From positions 1-12,352 of the forward strand of contig CAJUAW010000080.1 of assembly GCA_910584605.1 (NCBI GenBank): a stretch of 12,352 bases of DNA. Reading direction: 5' to 3'. This DNA comes from an uncultured Oscillospiraceae bacterium. GTDB taxonomy: Bacteria; Bacillota_A; Clostridia; Oscillospirales; Oscillospiraceae. The notes under the pieces were generated by a model. The model was not told the origin of the DNA. It did no database searches and was given only the letters and a program-made list of their open reading frames with translations. The translations under genes and the position numbers were made by a program. How positions within the stretch are numbered: the first letter of the stretch is position 1; each line of letters opens with the position of its first letter. This document shows positions 1 through 6,912 of this stretch, piece by piece.

Positions 1-3000
1 ACGGCAACACCATCAACCTGACCACCCCCGACGGCACTGTGTACACCGGCAAGGTCAACTACGTCAGCGTGACCAGCGCCAAGGCTTTTGCCAGCGCCAT
101 TAAGTCCACGCAGGCTACCTCCGTTGGTTCCACCAACCTGGGTACCATCGTGGAGCTGGGCGAGCGGCTGTATGACGGCGAGTTGCGCCTCTACGACACC
201 GCTACCACCAGCGACGACTTCAACCGTCCTTCCCGCACCTGGGAGTTCAAGGGCAAGGAAATCGGCACCTACATGAAGAAGGAGAACATCCGCGAGACCT
301 ACACCACCGCTGTCAGTGAGCGTACCCTGTACGACCTGCTGGGCCGCAGTGCGCTCGAGGAGTACACTGTCTCCTACTACGTGGACGGCGTGCGGACCGG
401 CAACAGCATTGACGTTGCCAACAAAATTCTCCGCCGCACTACCAACGATTTCGGGCAGACTGCCAACGGCGTGCTGACCCAGGTCTTTGTGGATACGGAG
501 CGGGGGCTGATCGACATCTCCTCCATCCACACCTTCCTGGCCAAGGCCGCTGTGGACTACAACGCCACCACCGAGTCCGTGATCCTGGGCATCTATTCCG
601 ACTACACCGACGATACCAAGCGGACCGTCACCACGAACAAGACCATCAGTCTGGCTGACGTGCCCGCCATTGCTGACATCACCAAGGACGAGTACGTTTT
701 GGTCAACCTGACCGGCAAGAACGCCACCGTCACCCCGGTCCGCAACAACCTGACCGGCTACGAGGTCGTGATCGTTGACGATGTGGAGATCATGAGCGAC
801 TCCACCCTGACCAAGTTTGCCAAGAAGAGCGACAAGGACACCGCCAGCAATACCAATGTCGCCTTCTTCAAGAGCGTAGTCACCGGCGGCACCGAGTACA
901 AGAACTCCGCCTTCGCCTTCTACAGCGACGACGTGCTGGACCTGTACGACAACACTCTGCTGGCCGACCACACCTATAACATCTATCTGGACAAGTACGG
1001 CTACGCCGTGGGCATCGACCTGTTCTCCGGCGATGACAACTACGTCTTCATCACCGGCTTTGACACCAGCACCAGCAACATCGCCCTGGGCTCTGCCACC
1101 GCCGCCGCCATCTTCACCGACGGCACTATGAAGACCATCAAGGTCAATGTCCGCGACACCAACAAGAACATTGACAAGGTGACCAACGGCACCACTGACG
1201 GCCGCCAGTACTTCACCCGCTGGGCCAACAAGGTAAACGGCGTTGAGCCCTACGCCCTGAACCGCTGGTACACCTACACCGTGGACGCCGCCGGCGAGTA
1301 CACCCTGACCCCCGCCACCCGGATGTTCACCACCGAGGTTCTGGACAATCCCACTGTCACTACCGATGACACCGTCATCAAGTGCGACAGCGTCCGTATC
1401 GACGAGTATGCCGCCGACATGAGCGAGAACGGGGCCGCCGCCGGGCGCGGAAACGGCACTGTGACCAGAGGCAACCGCGCTTACGGCAACGACAACTCCG
1501 TCTTCATCGTGGTGGAGGCTGACGAGAGCGCCGACAACAGCACGCCTCACGTCATCAGCGACGTGGCCGGTGTGTACACCGGCGTGCAGAACGTGGAGAT
1601 CGAGGTCTTCGGCAAGTCCGCCCGTGCCAGTCAGAAGGGTAATGACAACGCAAATGACGATGACAAGACCTACATCAAGGACGCTTCCGACGGTACTAAG
1701 GATACCGCTCTGTACGACAGCATCTACACCCTGTACAACAAGGACAACTACATTATCGCCTCCATCATCCTGGGCGAGGCCAAGGGCAGCGACGCCAACT
1801 ATGCCTACATCCTGACCGCAGCTACCTCCGAGGAGCACCTGGATGACGGCAGCCACGTCTGGGAGTTTGACGCGATTGTGGACGGCAAGATCGTCACCCT
1901 GAAGACCAACAGCAAGTTCACCAAGGTCATCTCCGACCTGGAGCCCGGCCACGTGCAGGAGCTGCGCTACAGCGGCGACTACGTCACCGGCGTGAAGACT
2001 CCCACCGCACTGACCGATTACTGGACCTATGACAAGGCCTTTGATGGTGGTTCCAAGATCGACAAGGAAGTCATCGTTGATATCGGCCACCATCCCGGCG
2101 CCGACGTCAACAACGACTGCGTTGGCGGCAACACCAACGATGTTAAGGGTTCCGCTGCCTGGGGCTGGGATACTGCTCCTGACAACGGTGGACACCTGAC
2201 GAAGTCTCAGGCCACCGACCTGAAAGTGATCGGCCGTACTATGTATCTGGCTGGCGACAACGGCGCTGACCGCGGTCTGACCCTGGTGGATGAGAATACC
2301 CCCGCCGTGGTCCTGCAGAAGATTGACGGCAGCTACAAGAAGCTTGAGCGCGCCTCCGTGGCTACTGCCATTGCCGAGCTGGGCGACGCCGACACGACTA
2401 CCACCGACAAGAAGGAGTTCGAGGGCCGTATCGTGGCCGTTCTGAACAGCCAGGGCGTGGCCAAGTGGGTCGTCTTCATCAGCGACACTGAGGTCCTCAC
2501 CGCCTCCGGCGGCACCGCTACTGGCGGTAAGTTCGAACTGGATGGCAATGCCACCACTGTCGAGGTTGAGGAAGCGCTGAAGCTCCATAAGAACGTCACC
2601 ATCAACAACACCTGGGTTCCCAGAAATACCGATGTCAGCAGCAACATTGCTATGGACATCCCTGCTGACGCCACCCTGACCATTAACGGCAACTTCCAGG
2701 CCGCTGATAATGACACGCGGAACAGAGTCCGCATCTCCGGCAGCGGCAAGCTGGTCGTGAAGGGCACCTTCGCTACCAACTCTCTGGTCAGCAGCACCAT
2801 TGGATACGCTGTGGACGCCGACGCGATGAACATCTACGACAGCGGTGCGATCACTATCAACGCTAACGTGAATGTGCAGCGCGGCAACATGACGATCTAC
2901 GGTAGTAGCGCGCATGGTATCACCATCAACGCCAACAAGACCGTTAACATCAACGGCGACTTGGTCAACCGCAATTCCGCAGCTGAGACCATCACGATCT

Positions 3001-4286
3001 ACGGCACTTTGAAGACCCGGAACCTGCCCGCTCAGACTTCTAACCTCACTCTGGCTGTTAACAGTGTTAACTCCCTGGAGGTTGCTGGCTACGTTGATAG
3101 CAATAACACCATCACCATCGGCACTGGCAGTGTGGCTGGCTACGCCAAGATCGGCGAGCTGAAGAAGAGCAGCGGCACCGCCCCCACCGTGACGGTCAAC
3201 AAGATCGACACCACCAAGGTGCCTGAGGTTACCAAGATCAGCGAGGGTACTGTTACCGTGGCTGGTGGCAGCGTGAAGGTCGGCACCGTTAACGGCAAGT
3301 CCTCCAAGGTTGAGGTCACCGGCGTGGGCGCTACTGCTGCCGTTACCACCGTCGAGGCCGGCGCGACTGTCGAGGCGAAGACAGCAGCTACCACCTCCGT
3401 GACCGTTGGTACTGTTGAGGCTGGCGGCAATGTCAAGACCAACAACGGCGCTTCCGCGACCATTGGCACCGCCAAGAAGGATTCTGTTCTGACAACTCAG
3501 AGCGCTGCCGATAAGATCACCATCACCGAGGAGCTGAACACCTGCAAGCTGAGCCTCAAGGCGGGCAGCGAAGTGAAGCTGGAGGCTCATACTGTGGTAG
3601 GCGAGGAAGCCACTGTCACCGACAACACTGGCAGAGAGCTGGAGAAGGTCGGCAGCACTGCTATGACCATCAGGCCCGCTAATGATGTCGATAACTCTAG
3701 CGAGACCAAGGATACCGCTACCTCTCTCTCGACCCTGGAAGCGGCCCCCGAGGGCAGCGAGACCAAGGACCCCATCAACGCTACCATGAACTTCGTGTAC
3801 GATGAGGCCACCTTCGAGCCCTACAAGAAGACTGGGGCTTCCGGCGACACAACTTGGCAAGGCATTGTTGAGGATGGCGGCGTGAACACCCTGCCCTGGC
3901 TTTGGGTGAAGGTCGAGGTTCCCAAGGGTTCTGCTGTGACGCAGGTCAAGGCCAAGGAACTCAAGATCAATGGCACTGAGGTCACCATGCTCCGGGGTGC
4001 GGCTGATAACGGCCCTGTGGAGTACAAGGAGACCTGGTCTAGCATCAACGCTGCTGAGGCTGCGAAGGCCGCCGTCTTCCACTGGGAGATGAAGAAGAGT
4101 GGCGACACCAATGAGAATACCCTCTCTCTGGATCAGACCACCGTTGCCACCAACGGCGCAAAGTACACCCTGACCTTTGAGGTCACCACCGGAACTGGCA
4201 ATAATGCTATGAAGGCGGAAGTCGTCGTGGAGGGCGTCTACAACGGTCCTGCCGCTTATGTGGCCACCACCACCCCCGCTGAGTAA
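1..4286 (+). CDS. Giant extracellular surface protein, C-terminal part (5' partial)
   Basis: The frame is open from base 3 to the TAA at 4284-4286 (1427 visible codons). The first GTG, at 39, has no ribosome binding site and the frame runs on upstream of it, so the true start is outside the window. The visible protein is rich in Thr, Asp, Asn, Val and Ala with almost no Cys, as expected for a secreted cell-surface protein. Roughly the first 830 visible residues are an acidic mixed region with stretches such as VLTQVFVDTERGLIDI, which resemble the bodies of S-layer-homology proteins of Oscillospiraceae. Residues about 840-1180 (bases ~2520-3540) are short beta-rungs with repeated TINGN/TINAN/TVNINGD patterns, suggesting a right-handed beta-helix or adhesin-like stalk. 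The last ~200 residues look like an Ig-like end domain. Codons are strongly biased to C/G-ending forms (AAG, CTG, ACC, GGC), more than in the genes downstream, as in abundant proteins. SLH anchoring domains and a signal peptide are not visible and may lie upstream. The exact function is not recognised. Confidence 0.85.
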   Translation, partial: GNTINLTTPDGTVYTGKVNYVSVTSAKAFASAIKSTQATSVGSTNLGTIVELGERLYDGELRLYDTATTSDDFNRPSRTWEFKGKEIGTYMKKENIRETYTTAVSERTLYDLLGRSALEEYTVSYYVDGVRTGNSIDVANKILRRTTNDFGQTANGVLTQVFVDTERGLIDISSIHTFLAKAAVDYNATTESVILGIYSDYTDDTKRTVTTNKTISLADVPAIADITKDEYVLVNLTGKNATVTPVRNNLTGYEVVIVDDVEIMSDSTLTKFAKKSDKDTASNTNVAFFKSVVTGGTEYKNSAFAFYSDDVLDLYDNTLLADHTYNIYLDKYGYAVGIDLFSGDDNYVFITGFDTSTSNIALGSATAAAIFTDGTMKTIKVNVRDTNKNIDKVTNGTTDGRQYFTRWANKVNGVEPYALNRWYTYTVDAAGEYTLTPATRMFTTEVLDNPTVTTDDTVIKCDSVRIDEYAADMSENGAAAGRGNGTVTRGNRAYGNDNSVFIVVEADESADNSTPHVISDVAGVYTGVQNVEIEVFGKSARASQKGNDNANDDDKTYIKDASDGTKDTALYDSIYTLYNKDNYIIASIILGEAKGSDANYAYILTAATSEEHLDDGSHVWEFDAIVDGKIVTLKTNSKFTKVISDLEPGHVQELRYSGDYVTGVKTPTALTDYWTYDKAFDGGSKIDKEVIVDIGHHPGADVNNDCVGGNTNDVKGSAAWGWDTAPDNGGHLTKSQATDLKVIGRTMYLAGDNGADRGLTLVDENTPAVVLQKIDGSYKKLERASVATAIAELGDADTTTTDKKEFEGRIVAVLNSQGVAKWVVFISDTEVLTASGGTATGGKFELDGNATTVEVEEALKLHKNVTINNTWVPRNTDVSSNIAMDIPADATLTINGNFQAADNDTRNRVRISGSGKLVVKGTFATNSLVSSTIGYAVDADAMNIYDSGAITINANVNVQRGNMTIYGSSAHGITINANKTVNINGDLVNRNSAAETITIYGTLKTRNLPAQTSNLTLAVNSVNSLEVAGYVDSNNTITIGTGSVAGYAKIGELKKSSGTAPTVTVNKIDTTKVPEVTKISEGTVTVAGGSVKVGTVNGKSSKVEVTGVGATAAVTTVEAGATVEAKTAATTSVTVGTVEAGGNVKTNNGASATIGTAKKDSVLTTQSAADKITITEELNTCKLSLKAGSEVKLEAHTVVGEEATVTDNTGRELEKVGSTAMTIRPANDVDNSSETKDTATSLSTLEAAPEGSETKDPINATMNFVYDEATFEPYKKTGASGDTTWQGIVEDGGVNTLPWLWVKVEVPKGSAVTQVKAKELKINGTEVTMLRGAADNGPVEYKETWSSINAAEAAKAAVFHWEMKKSGDTNENTLSLDQTTVATNGAKYTLTFEVTTGTGNNAMKAEVVVEGVYNGPAAYVATTTPAE

Positions 4287-4295
4287 TCCAGCAAA

Positions 4296-4326
4296 ACCCC
4301 CGGGCTTTGGCCCGGGGGTCCTTTTT
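4296..4326 (+). terminator. Rho-independent terminator of the surface-protein gene
   Basis: A perfect 10-bp stem, ACCCCCGGGC (4296-4305) with GCCCGGGGGT (4310-4319), has a 4-base loop and is followed by CC and TTTTT (4322-4326). It starts 9 bases after the stop codon of the large gene. It also lies just beyond the stop of the convergent minus-strand gene (4329-4331). The AAAA at 4293-4296 gives only a short U-run in that direction, so it may work weakly for the minus gene too. Confidence 0.92.
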
Positions 4327-4328
4327 AC

Positions 4329-4811
4329 TTAGCTGTCCGCCGCGAAGAAGGAGAGGACAGAATAACCGGAACCTTTTACATTCATCTGGACATAGGGATC
4401 GTTGCCATAAAAGCTCAGGGTGTTTCCCGACCACGAGGCCACCAGCGCAGTGCCGTTGCTGAGTCCGTAGTAGAGGGTTCTCACTCCGTATGCCGCCAGA
4501 ACCATCGCCTGACCATTGGATATGACAGCAAACAGAGGTTGGCCGGAAAAGCGGATGACGGTGGGGCTGTTGCCGCCGCTGCCGCCATTACCGATGTAGG
4601 TGTGGCACACGATCCGGCAATTGCCCTTCCCCGCCAGGGCGGCGGCGTGCCCGGATACTGTACTGCTCAGGCTGTTCAGCGCGGATTTGTCCGCTTTGGC
4701 CGCCAGAGCGGCGTCAATCCTGGCGTTGTCGGCGTTGAAGTCGTCCATCTGGACCTTGTCACTGCGTTCCCACTGGGAAAGGCTGTAGTTGGGTGTGTGA
4801 TTGGTGGACAT
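4329..4811 (-). CDS. Phage tail-fibre-like hypothetical protein
   Basis: This is a 160-residue protein starting at the ATG at 4811-4809. The start was chosen because AAGGAGG (4826-4820) sits 8 bases upstream; the open frame extends a further 24 codons upstream without a comparable site. The N-terminus (NYSLSQWERSDKVQMDDFNADNARIDAALA) matches the motif I know from short tail-fibre or tail-associated proteins in Clostridia prophages. Residues about 35-60 (AAKADKSALNSLSSTVSGHAAALAG) look like a short coiled-coil stalk. The C-terminal ~95 residues are Gly/Ser/Asn-rich and beta-like, as in receptor-binding tips. There is no signal peptide or membrane segment. No other phage gene is visible, so it is either a remnant or a solitary cassette. 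It converges on the giant surface-protein gene, with the terminator between them. Family assignment is from remembered motif similarity; the exact role is unknown. Confidence 0.72.
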   Translation of the reverse strand: MSTNHTPNYSLSQWERSDKVQMDDFNADNARIDAALAAKADKSALNSLSSTVSGHAAALAGKGNCRIVCHTYIGNGGSGGNSPTVIRFSGQPLFAVISNGQAMVLAAYGVRTLYYGLSNGTALVASWSGNTLSFYGNDPYVQMNVKGSGYSVLSFFAADS

Positions 4812-4813
4812 GC

Positions 4814-4846
4814 TAGATTCCTCCTTAAAATTAGATTCCATCCTTA
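4814..4846 (-). repeat. Tandem near-duplicate ribosome-binding segment
   Basis: Written on the plus strand, TAGATTCCTCCTTA (4814-4827) is repeated as TAGATTCCATCCTTA (4832-4846), differing by one inserted A. On the coding (minus) strand these read TAAGGAGGAATCTA and TAAGGATGGAATCTA. The copy nearer the gene is the ribosome binding site. The farther copy has the Shine-Dalgarno interrupted so that it creates an in-frame ATG, which would add ten residues (MESNFKEESS). Confidence 0.6.
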
Positions 4847-4847
4847 C

Positions 4848-4874
4848 AAAGAAAACGCCCCAAAGTGGGACGTT
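4848..4874 (-). terminator. Terminator-like hairpin in front of the tail-fibre-like gene
   Basis: On the minus strand AACGTCCCA (4874-4866) pairs with TGGGGCGTT (4862-4854) around a CTT loop. One pair is a G-U wobble that exists only in the minus-strand RNA. TTCTTT follows. The U-run is interrupted, so termination would be partial. It could end transcription from an earlier minus-strand gene or act as a leader attenuator. It lies 43 bases before the start codon. Confidence 0.45.
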
Positions 4875-4895
4875 CACATACATTTAATGGAAGTG

Positions 4896-4918
4896 AGGGC
4901 GCATTGCGCCCTTTTTTT
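4896..4918 (+). terminator. Rho-independent terminator, plus strand, with no obvious gene
   Basis: AGGGCGC (4896-4902), loop ATT and GCGCCCT (4906-4912) are followed by a run of seven T (4912-4918). This is a textbook plus-strand terminator. No plus-strand gene is credible between 4330 and 4895, so what it terminates is unclear. It would shield the operon starting at 5191 from read-through of the large surface gene. Confidence 0.75.
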
Positions 4919-5044
4919 GCGTCCTGGCATCTCAGGCCGCCGCGGCTGCGGGACCGTCTCGTTTCATCAGCGGCCCGCTTCCGCCGGCTCGGATGGTAGT
5001 TGGCTGGCACCGAAACAGAACGGGCGCCATGGGATGATTGTTTG
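4919..5044. other. Gene-free GC-rich stretch
   Basis: This 126-base, mostly GC-rich stretch lies between the orphan terminator and the upstream regulatory element. I see no supported gene, RNA or repeat in it. Short open frames on both strands lack ribosome binding sites. Confidence 0.5.
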
Positions 5045-5084
5045 GTTTAACGTCTATTTATTCTGCTGGAAAAGTTCCTCCAAA
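5045..5084 (+). promoter_or_regulatory. Conserved upstream element, copy 1
   Basis: GTTTAACGTCT (5045-5055) and TTCCTCCAAA (5075-5084) recur at 9683-9693 and 9713-9722 with identical spacing; 27 of 40 positions match without gaps. The block starts 90 bases before the -10 box at 5135, i.e. roughly -100 to -63 from the expected start of transcription, a usual place for an activator. The BTAD regulator encoded in the same operon is a candidate binder (inference). Confidence 0.6.
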
Positions 5085-5134
5085 TATATTGCAAAGGTGC
5101 ATAAAAATAAAACGCTGTGCAAAATTTTTTTCGG

Positions 5135-5140
5135 TATAAT
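5135..5140 (+). promoter_or_regulatory. Promoter -10 box for the hydrolase operon
   Basis: TATAAT (5135-5140) lies in CGGTATAAT, inside an AT-rich stretch 51 bases before the start codon. The expected -35 position (about 5112-5117, ACGCTG) does not match TTGACA. This fits a promoter that needs an activator. GTGCA occurs twice upstream, at 5097-5101 and 5117-5121, 20 bases apart. Confidence 0.6.
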
Positions 5141-5190
5141 CTCTTATAAATATCGGCGCAACGGTGTTGCCGATCGAAAGGAGTGCCTTA

Positions 5191-6852
5191 ATGATGGATA
5201 AGCAGCAGCGCGCGGCGCGTATTGAACAGCTGACGCGGGAACTGACCGGCCAATTCAGTGTATTGGAAACCGCGAATGAGGTGGTGATGGCAGAAAAGGT
5301 ATATGAGATCCTCGGCCGGGTCCCATATTTTCAGGCCCATCCGGAAAACCTGTTTTATGTTCCGGTCAAGGACGATCCCTGGAAGCGGAAGAGTGTCATG
5401 GCCATGGTGCGGGGCGAAAAATCTGCCAGCCGCCGTACCGTTGTGATGATCGGCCATATGGATACGGTCGGGATCTCCGACTATGGCCCTCTGGCCGAAT
5501 ATGCAAACCAGCCCGATATCCTGATGGAGAAACTGAAGGAGCTGGAGCTGTCAGAGGATGTGCGCCGGGACCTTGAGTCGGGGGATTACCTTTTTGGCCG
5601 TGGGATCTTCGATATGAAATCCGGGGACGCAATTTTAATCGCTCTGCTGGAGGAGATCAGCCGGGAGATCGAAGCCTTTGAGGGTACTTTGATTTACGCC
5701 GCGGTCTGTGATGAGGAGGGCAATTCCCGCGGTATGCGCAGCGTGGTGCCCAAGCTGATCCAGCTGCAGGAGGAGAACAAATTCGACTATCTGGCCCTGC
5801 TGGACACGGACTATATGACCTCGGAATATGAGGGGGATACCAATAAGTATGTCTATGTGGGAACGGTAGGCAAACTGATGCCCACATTCTATGTGGTCGG
5901 CAAGGAAACCCATGTGGGCGAGGCGTTCAAGGGCCTGGACCCCAATCAATTGATTTCGAAGATCAGCTCCCGCATCAATTTGAATCCTGAGTTCTGCGAT
6001 GTGGCTGAGGGCGAGGTTACGCTTCCTCCCGTTACCCTTTGCCAGCGGGACAGAAAGGCAGAGTACTCCACGCAGATTGCCAAATCAGCCATTCTCTACT
6101 TTAACTACGCCACCCACATCAGCACCCCGGATCAGGTGCTGGCTATGATGGCGGAGATAGCGGAGGAGTGTTTCTTCCAGGTGCTTGATACGCTGAATCA
6201 GTATTACCGCACCTTCTGTAATATGTGCCGGCAGCCCTTTGTCCGTCTGCCCTGGAAGGCCCGAGTTATGACCTATCAGCAGCTGTATGCCGCCGTACTG
6301 GAGGAGGTCCCCCAGCTGCCGGAGCTGGTTGCGCAAAAGTCGCAGGAGCTGATGACGGATGAGACCATTGACACCTGCACGCGCACAACTCGTTTAGTGG
6401 AGTATGTCCATGGCCTGTGGAGCGACAAAGACCCCATTGTGCTGGTTTACCTCACGCCCCCCTACTACCCCCACGTCCACGTTGCAGGGGAGAAGGAAAA
6501 GGAACGCCGCTTGCTGTGGGCGGTTGACAAGGCCATTGAGGAGACGGGAACCGATTACAAACTAACTCGAAAAAAGTTCTTTCCCTATATCTCTGACCTC
6601 AGCTTTGCCACCGCCCCCCAGGCCCCGGAGGTCATTCGTGCCCTCAAGCGGAATACCCCTGGCTTTGGTATCTTCTATGACATCCCTTTGCGGGAGATGC
6701 AGTCGCTGGACCTGCCTGTAGTCGATATTGGCCCCTTTGGAAAGGATGCCCATAAGTTTACGGAGCGTATCGAGAAAAACTACAGTTTTTACACTGCGCC
6801 GGAACTGGTTTATAGAACGGTAATGAACCTGCTTCATGACGCGGACGAGTGA
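5191..6852 (+). CDS. RocB-like M20 family zinc peptidase/amidohydrolase
   Basis: This 553-residue cytoplasmic protein has no signal peptide. The start is the ATG at 5191, 7 bases after AAAGGAG (5177-5183); a GTG at 5164 lies in the same frame but has no such site. It resembles the M20 metallopeptidase branch typified by Bacillus RocB (arginine utilisation), in length (about 550-570 residues) and in its ending, DIGPFGKDAHKFTERI. The di-zinc set can be placed: His89 in GHMDTVG, Asp141 in GRGIFDMKSGD, catalytic Glu175 and ligand Glu176 in CDEEGNS, Asp207 (or Asp205) in LLDTD, and His521 in GKDAHKFTE. The region between roughly 225 and 480 holds the dimerisation/lid part and a long family-specific insertion. 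M20 enzymes hydrolyse amide bonds of N-acyl amino acids or dipeptides. The RocB substrate is not established, so a role in arginine use should not be assumed. First gene of the operon, followed after 60 bases by a second hydrolase. Confidence 0.88.
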   Translation: MMDKQQRAARIEQLTRELTGQFSVLETANEVVMAEKVYEILGRVPYFQAHPENLFYVPVKDDPWKRKSVMAMVRGEKSASRRTVVMIGHMDTVGISDYGPLAEYANQPDILMEKLKELELSEDVRRDLESGDYLFGRGIFDMKSGDAILIALLEEISREIEAFEGTLIYAAVCDEEGNSRGMRSVVPKLIQLQEENKFDYLALLDTDYMTSEYEGDTNKYVYVGTVGKLMPTFYVVGKETHVGEAFKGLDPNQLISKISSRINLNPEFCDVAEGEVTLPPVTLCQRDRKAEYSTQIAKSAILYFNYATHISTPDQVLAMMAEIAEECFFQVLDTLNQYYRTFCNMCRQPFVRLPWKARVMTYQQLYAAVLEEVPQLPELVAQKSQELMTDETIDTCTRTTRLVEYVHGLWSDKDPIVLVYLTPPYYPHVHVAGEKEKERRLLWAVDKAIEETGTDYKLTRKKFFPYISDLSFATAPQAPEVIRALKRNTPGFGIFYDIPLREMQSLDLPVVDIGPFGKDAHKFTERIEKNYSFYTAPELVYRTVMNLLHDADE

Positions 6853-6868
6853 TACATTCGGTTTCACA

Positions 6869-6900
6869 GTTGAGGGCGGACACAGCCGCAACAGCTTTTT
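6869..6900 (+). other. Weak hairpin with T-run just before the amidohydrolase gene
   Basis: GTTG (6869-6872) pairs with CAAC (6889-6892) and GGC (6875-6877) with GCC (6885-6887), with a small internal loop. The hairpin is followed by AGC and TTTTT (6896-6900), which runs into the ribosome binding site of the next gene. It looks like a leaky terminator or attenuator. The stem is short, so this is a weak call. Confidence 0.3.
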
Positions 6901-6912
6901 ATGGAGGCCCAC

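Noticed and set aside
2333..2833. A 166-codon minus-strand frame and similar ones at 3140-3475 and 3821-4111
   Set aside because: They are antisense shadows of the strongly biased surface-protein gene, with no ribosome binding sites or recognisable motifs.
2520..3540. Repeated short patterns that could suggest a CRISPR-like or tandem DNA repeat
   Set aside because: The periodicity is at the protein level (beta-rungs), irregular in length, and continuous with the open reading frame; there is no constant repeat with unique spacers.
3699..3769. A repeated 14-mer (AGCGAGACCAAGGA) at 3699 and 3756
   Set aside because: It is two in-frame copies of a short SETKD motif inside the surface-protein coding region; there is no array or mobile-element signature.
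5005..5021. A sigma-54-like site starting TGGCAC
   Set aside because: The required GC near -12 with TTGCA spacing is absent, and a sigma-70-type -10 box lies closer to the gene.
4539..5201. A 220-codon open frame on the plus strand
   Set aside because: It overlaps the tail-fibre-like gene on the opposite strand, lacks a ribosome binding site, runs through a strong terminator and a promoter, and has low-complexity, non-protein-like composition.
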